Below are positions 4,883-5,668 of a DNA stretch of 5,668 nt, piece after piece (position 1 is the stretch's first letter; each line of letters opens with the position of its first letter). The notes beneath the pieces were generated by a model, which saw nothing but the letters and a program-made list of their open reading frames with translations, was not told the DNA's origin and searched no databases. The DNA comes from Thiohalocapsa sp. (GTDB lineage: Bacteria; Pseudomonadota; Gammaproteobacteria; Chromatiales; Chromatiaceae), in assembly GCF_019695415.1 (NCBI RefSeq), contig NZ_JAIFKJ010000281.1, forward strand, positions 1-5,668, written 5' to 3'. Made by a program: the position numbers and the translations under genes.

Positions 4883-4910
4883 TTGCAATTCGGCTCGCCT
4901 TTGCTAAGGT
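4883..4910 (+). promoter_or_regulatory. Weak promoter candidate before the BLUF gene
   Basis: TTGCAA (4883-4888) and TAAGGT (4905-4910) are 16 bases apart, with four and three matches to the sigma70 boxes. A promoter is expected here because a terminator lies just upstream, but the match is poor; another sigma factor or an activator may be needed. The -10 candidate overlaps GGTCAG (4908-4913), the hexamer also found before the fasciclin gene. A small inverted repeat, ATCGGG (4928-4933) / CCCGAT (4938-4943), follows. Confidence 0.25.
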
Positions 4911-4972
4911 CAGGTTTCAGAGGATGCATCGGGGAATCCCGATCGCACCCACCGCAACCGCGAGCCGCGCCC

Positions 4973-5518
4973 ATGGGAGACTGTCGTCTCATCTACCGCA
5001 GCACCTGCTCCGCGTCCTTCCTACCGAATGAGGACCTGCGCGATCTGGTGCACACCGCCGCCGAGCATAATGCTAAGCACGACATCACCGGCCTGCTGCT
5101 GCTCTCGGGCGATCAATTCCTGCAAGTGCTGGAGGGCCCCTCCAAGGCCGTCAACCAGCTCTTCAACCGCATCATCCGCGACGCCCGGCACCACGGCGTG
5201 GAGCTGATCGCCTTCGAGCCGATCGGCCCCCGCTACTTCGACGACTGGTGCATGCACCTGGTGGACCTGTTCGATCTCTCACGACAGCCACGGGACTTAC
5301 TGGCGCAGAAATACGGAGCCGCCAACGGCGTCATCCGCATCCCAGAGCGGCTGCATGAGATCTTTGCGCTGCTGCTGGACGCGCGCGCCATTTGCCGTAA
5401 TCAGCCCTGGGAAGAAGATCGCGGCGACGCGCCGGTGGAGACCGTCCCAGCCCCGGGCCCAACGCAGGATACAAGCCCCGCCCCGCGCAATGCGGCCCCG
5501 GCAGCGGCGGGTGACTGA
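4973..5518 (+). CDS. BLUF-domain blue-light photoreceptor
   Basis: A 181-residue cytosolic protein with one N-terminal BLUF domain (sensor of blue light using FAD; about residues 4-97). The residues that make the flavin photocycle are all in place: Tyr8 (LIYRS), Asn33 (HNAKHDITG), Gln51 (FLQVLEG), Trp92 and Met94 (DDWCMHL). The family blocks DITGLLLL (37-44), LEGPSKAVNQLF (53-64) and IRDARHH (68-74) are also clear. Two capping helices typical of short BLUF proteins probably span about 100-142. Residues 146-181 are a Pro/Ala-rich, likely disordered tail. No output domain (EAL, GGDEF, cyclase) is present, so signalling would be through a partner, as in PixD-type proteins. The ATG at 4973 puts the tyrosine at the canonical position. 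In-frame starts further upstream fall within the terminator. Only a weak GAG precedes it. It is not co-transcribed with the gene before it if the terminator works. Confidence 0.93.
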   Translation: MGDCRLIYRSTCSASFLPNEDLRDLVHTAAEHNAKHDITGLLLLSGDQFLQVLEGPSKAVNQLFNRIIRDARHHGVELIAFEPIGPRYFDDWCMHLVDLFDLSRQPRDLLAQKYGAANGVIRIPERLHEIFALLLDARAICRNQPWEEDRGDAPVETVPAPGPTQDTSPAPRNAAPAAAGD

Positions 5519-5668
5519 GCGCTCTGCCACCCGTCCCCACCCCCACAGGGATCGGACGCTAGGCGCGGGCTTTCGTTCCACGCCCACCCGCGTACCCTTC
5601 CGGGCATCCGCCGGCGCATACCCCGCGGCGTTTGAAAATCCACCCCCCCCAACCAGCACCACCCCCCA
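5519..5668. other. Spacer after the BLUF gene, no gene supported
   Basis: One hundred and fifty bases rich in C-runs (for example 5534-5546, and long C-runs near the window end). No intrinsic terminator with a T-run is visible. A weak six-pair stem, CGGGTG (5508-5513) / CACCCG (5528-5533), spans the BLUF stop codon. Open frames on the reverse strand are compositionally biased and carry no recognisable domain. Confidence 0.5.

Noticed and set aside
4070..4888. Reverse-strand open frame (272 codons) opposite the fasciclin gene
   Set aside because: Antisense shadow; it also runs through the terminator stems and shows no domain.
4820..4972. 51-codon N-terminal extension of the BLUF protein
   Set aside because: It would begin inside the intrinsic terminator region. 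The BLUF domain starts right after the ATG at 4973, with its tyrosine at the canonical position.
5526..5549. Possible G-quadruplex on the reverse strand after the BLUF gene
   Set aside because: Only three adequate G-runs are close enough together; the fourth is too short.
5297..5662. Reverse-strand open frame at the right edge
   Set aside because: Gly/Arg-rich, overlaps the BLUF gene, no domain. It could include part of a dispersed repeat, but nothing in the window supports that.
1..5668. CRISPR array, tRNA, rRNA, insertion sequence ends or dif-like site
   Set aside because: Looked for on both strands: no regularly spaced repeats with unique spacers, no cloverleaf-type sequence, no transposase, and no dif-type inverted 11-mers were recognised.

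Overview
The window is GC-rich throughout and carries a housekeeping block followed by accessory genes, all on the + strand. The order dapF - DUF484 - xerC is the arrangement known from Gammaproteobacteria (in E. coli dapF-yigA-xerC). DapF and XerC both read as close relatives of the proteobacterial enzymes. A high-GC gammaproteobacterium is therefore the best guess. An Ectothiorhodospiraceae/Chromatiales-type lineage is possible, but the sequence alone does not prove it.

Layout: (1) 1-223 has no supportable gene. It is G-rich up to about 142, including a G-quadruplex-type pattern, and then C-rich with a 14-base tandem repeat that ends against the dapF start. The two halves can pair with each other. 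(2) 224-2775 is a compact operon: diaminopimelate epimerase, a DUF484 protein whose start overlaps the dapF stop (ATGA), and the tyrosine recombinase XerC. (3) 2776-2893 is a gap with two small hairpins, followed by a 78-residue CPHC glutaredoxin-like protein (2894-3130). (4) 3294-3763 is a two-gene type II toxin-antitoxin module of the RelE/ParE class. The toxin starts at a TTG that overlaps the antitoxin stop and has a strong Shine-Dalgarno (SD) sequence. (5) 3764-4156 is a gene-poor, partly more AT-rich stretch with five same-orientation GTCAG motifs and a plausible promoter. (6) 4157-4783 encodes a membrane-anchored fasciclin (FAS1) protein, closed by a clear intrinsic terminator (4831-4863). 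(7) 4973-5518 encodes a BLUF blue-light/FAD photoreceptor with all signature residues of the flavin pocket and a disordered Pro/Ala-rich tail. (8) 5519-5668 has no supportable gene.

Functionally, the first block joins cell-wall/lysine precursor synthesis (DapF) with chromosome-dimer resolution (XerC). The glutaredoxin, toxin-antitoxin, FAS1 and BLUF genes look like separate transcription units. The BLUF gene has no recognisable effector gene beside it. Its only visible link to the FAS1 gene is adjacency plus a shared GGTCAG hexamer upstream. No CRISPR array, rRNA, tRNA or insertion sequence was seen. The least explained parts are the structured repeat leader of dapF, the GTCAG cluster before the FAS1 gene, and the possible light-response context of the BLUF gene.
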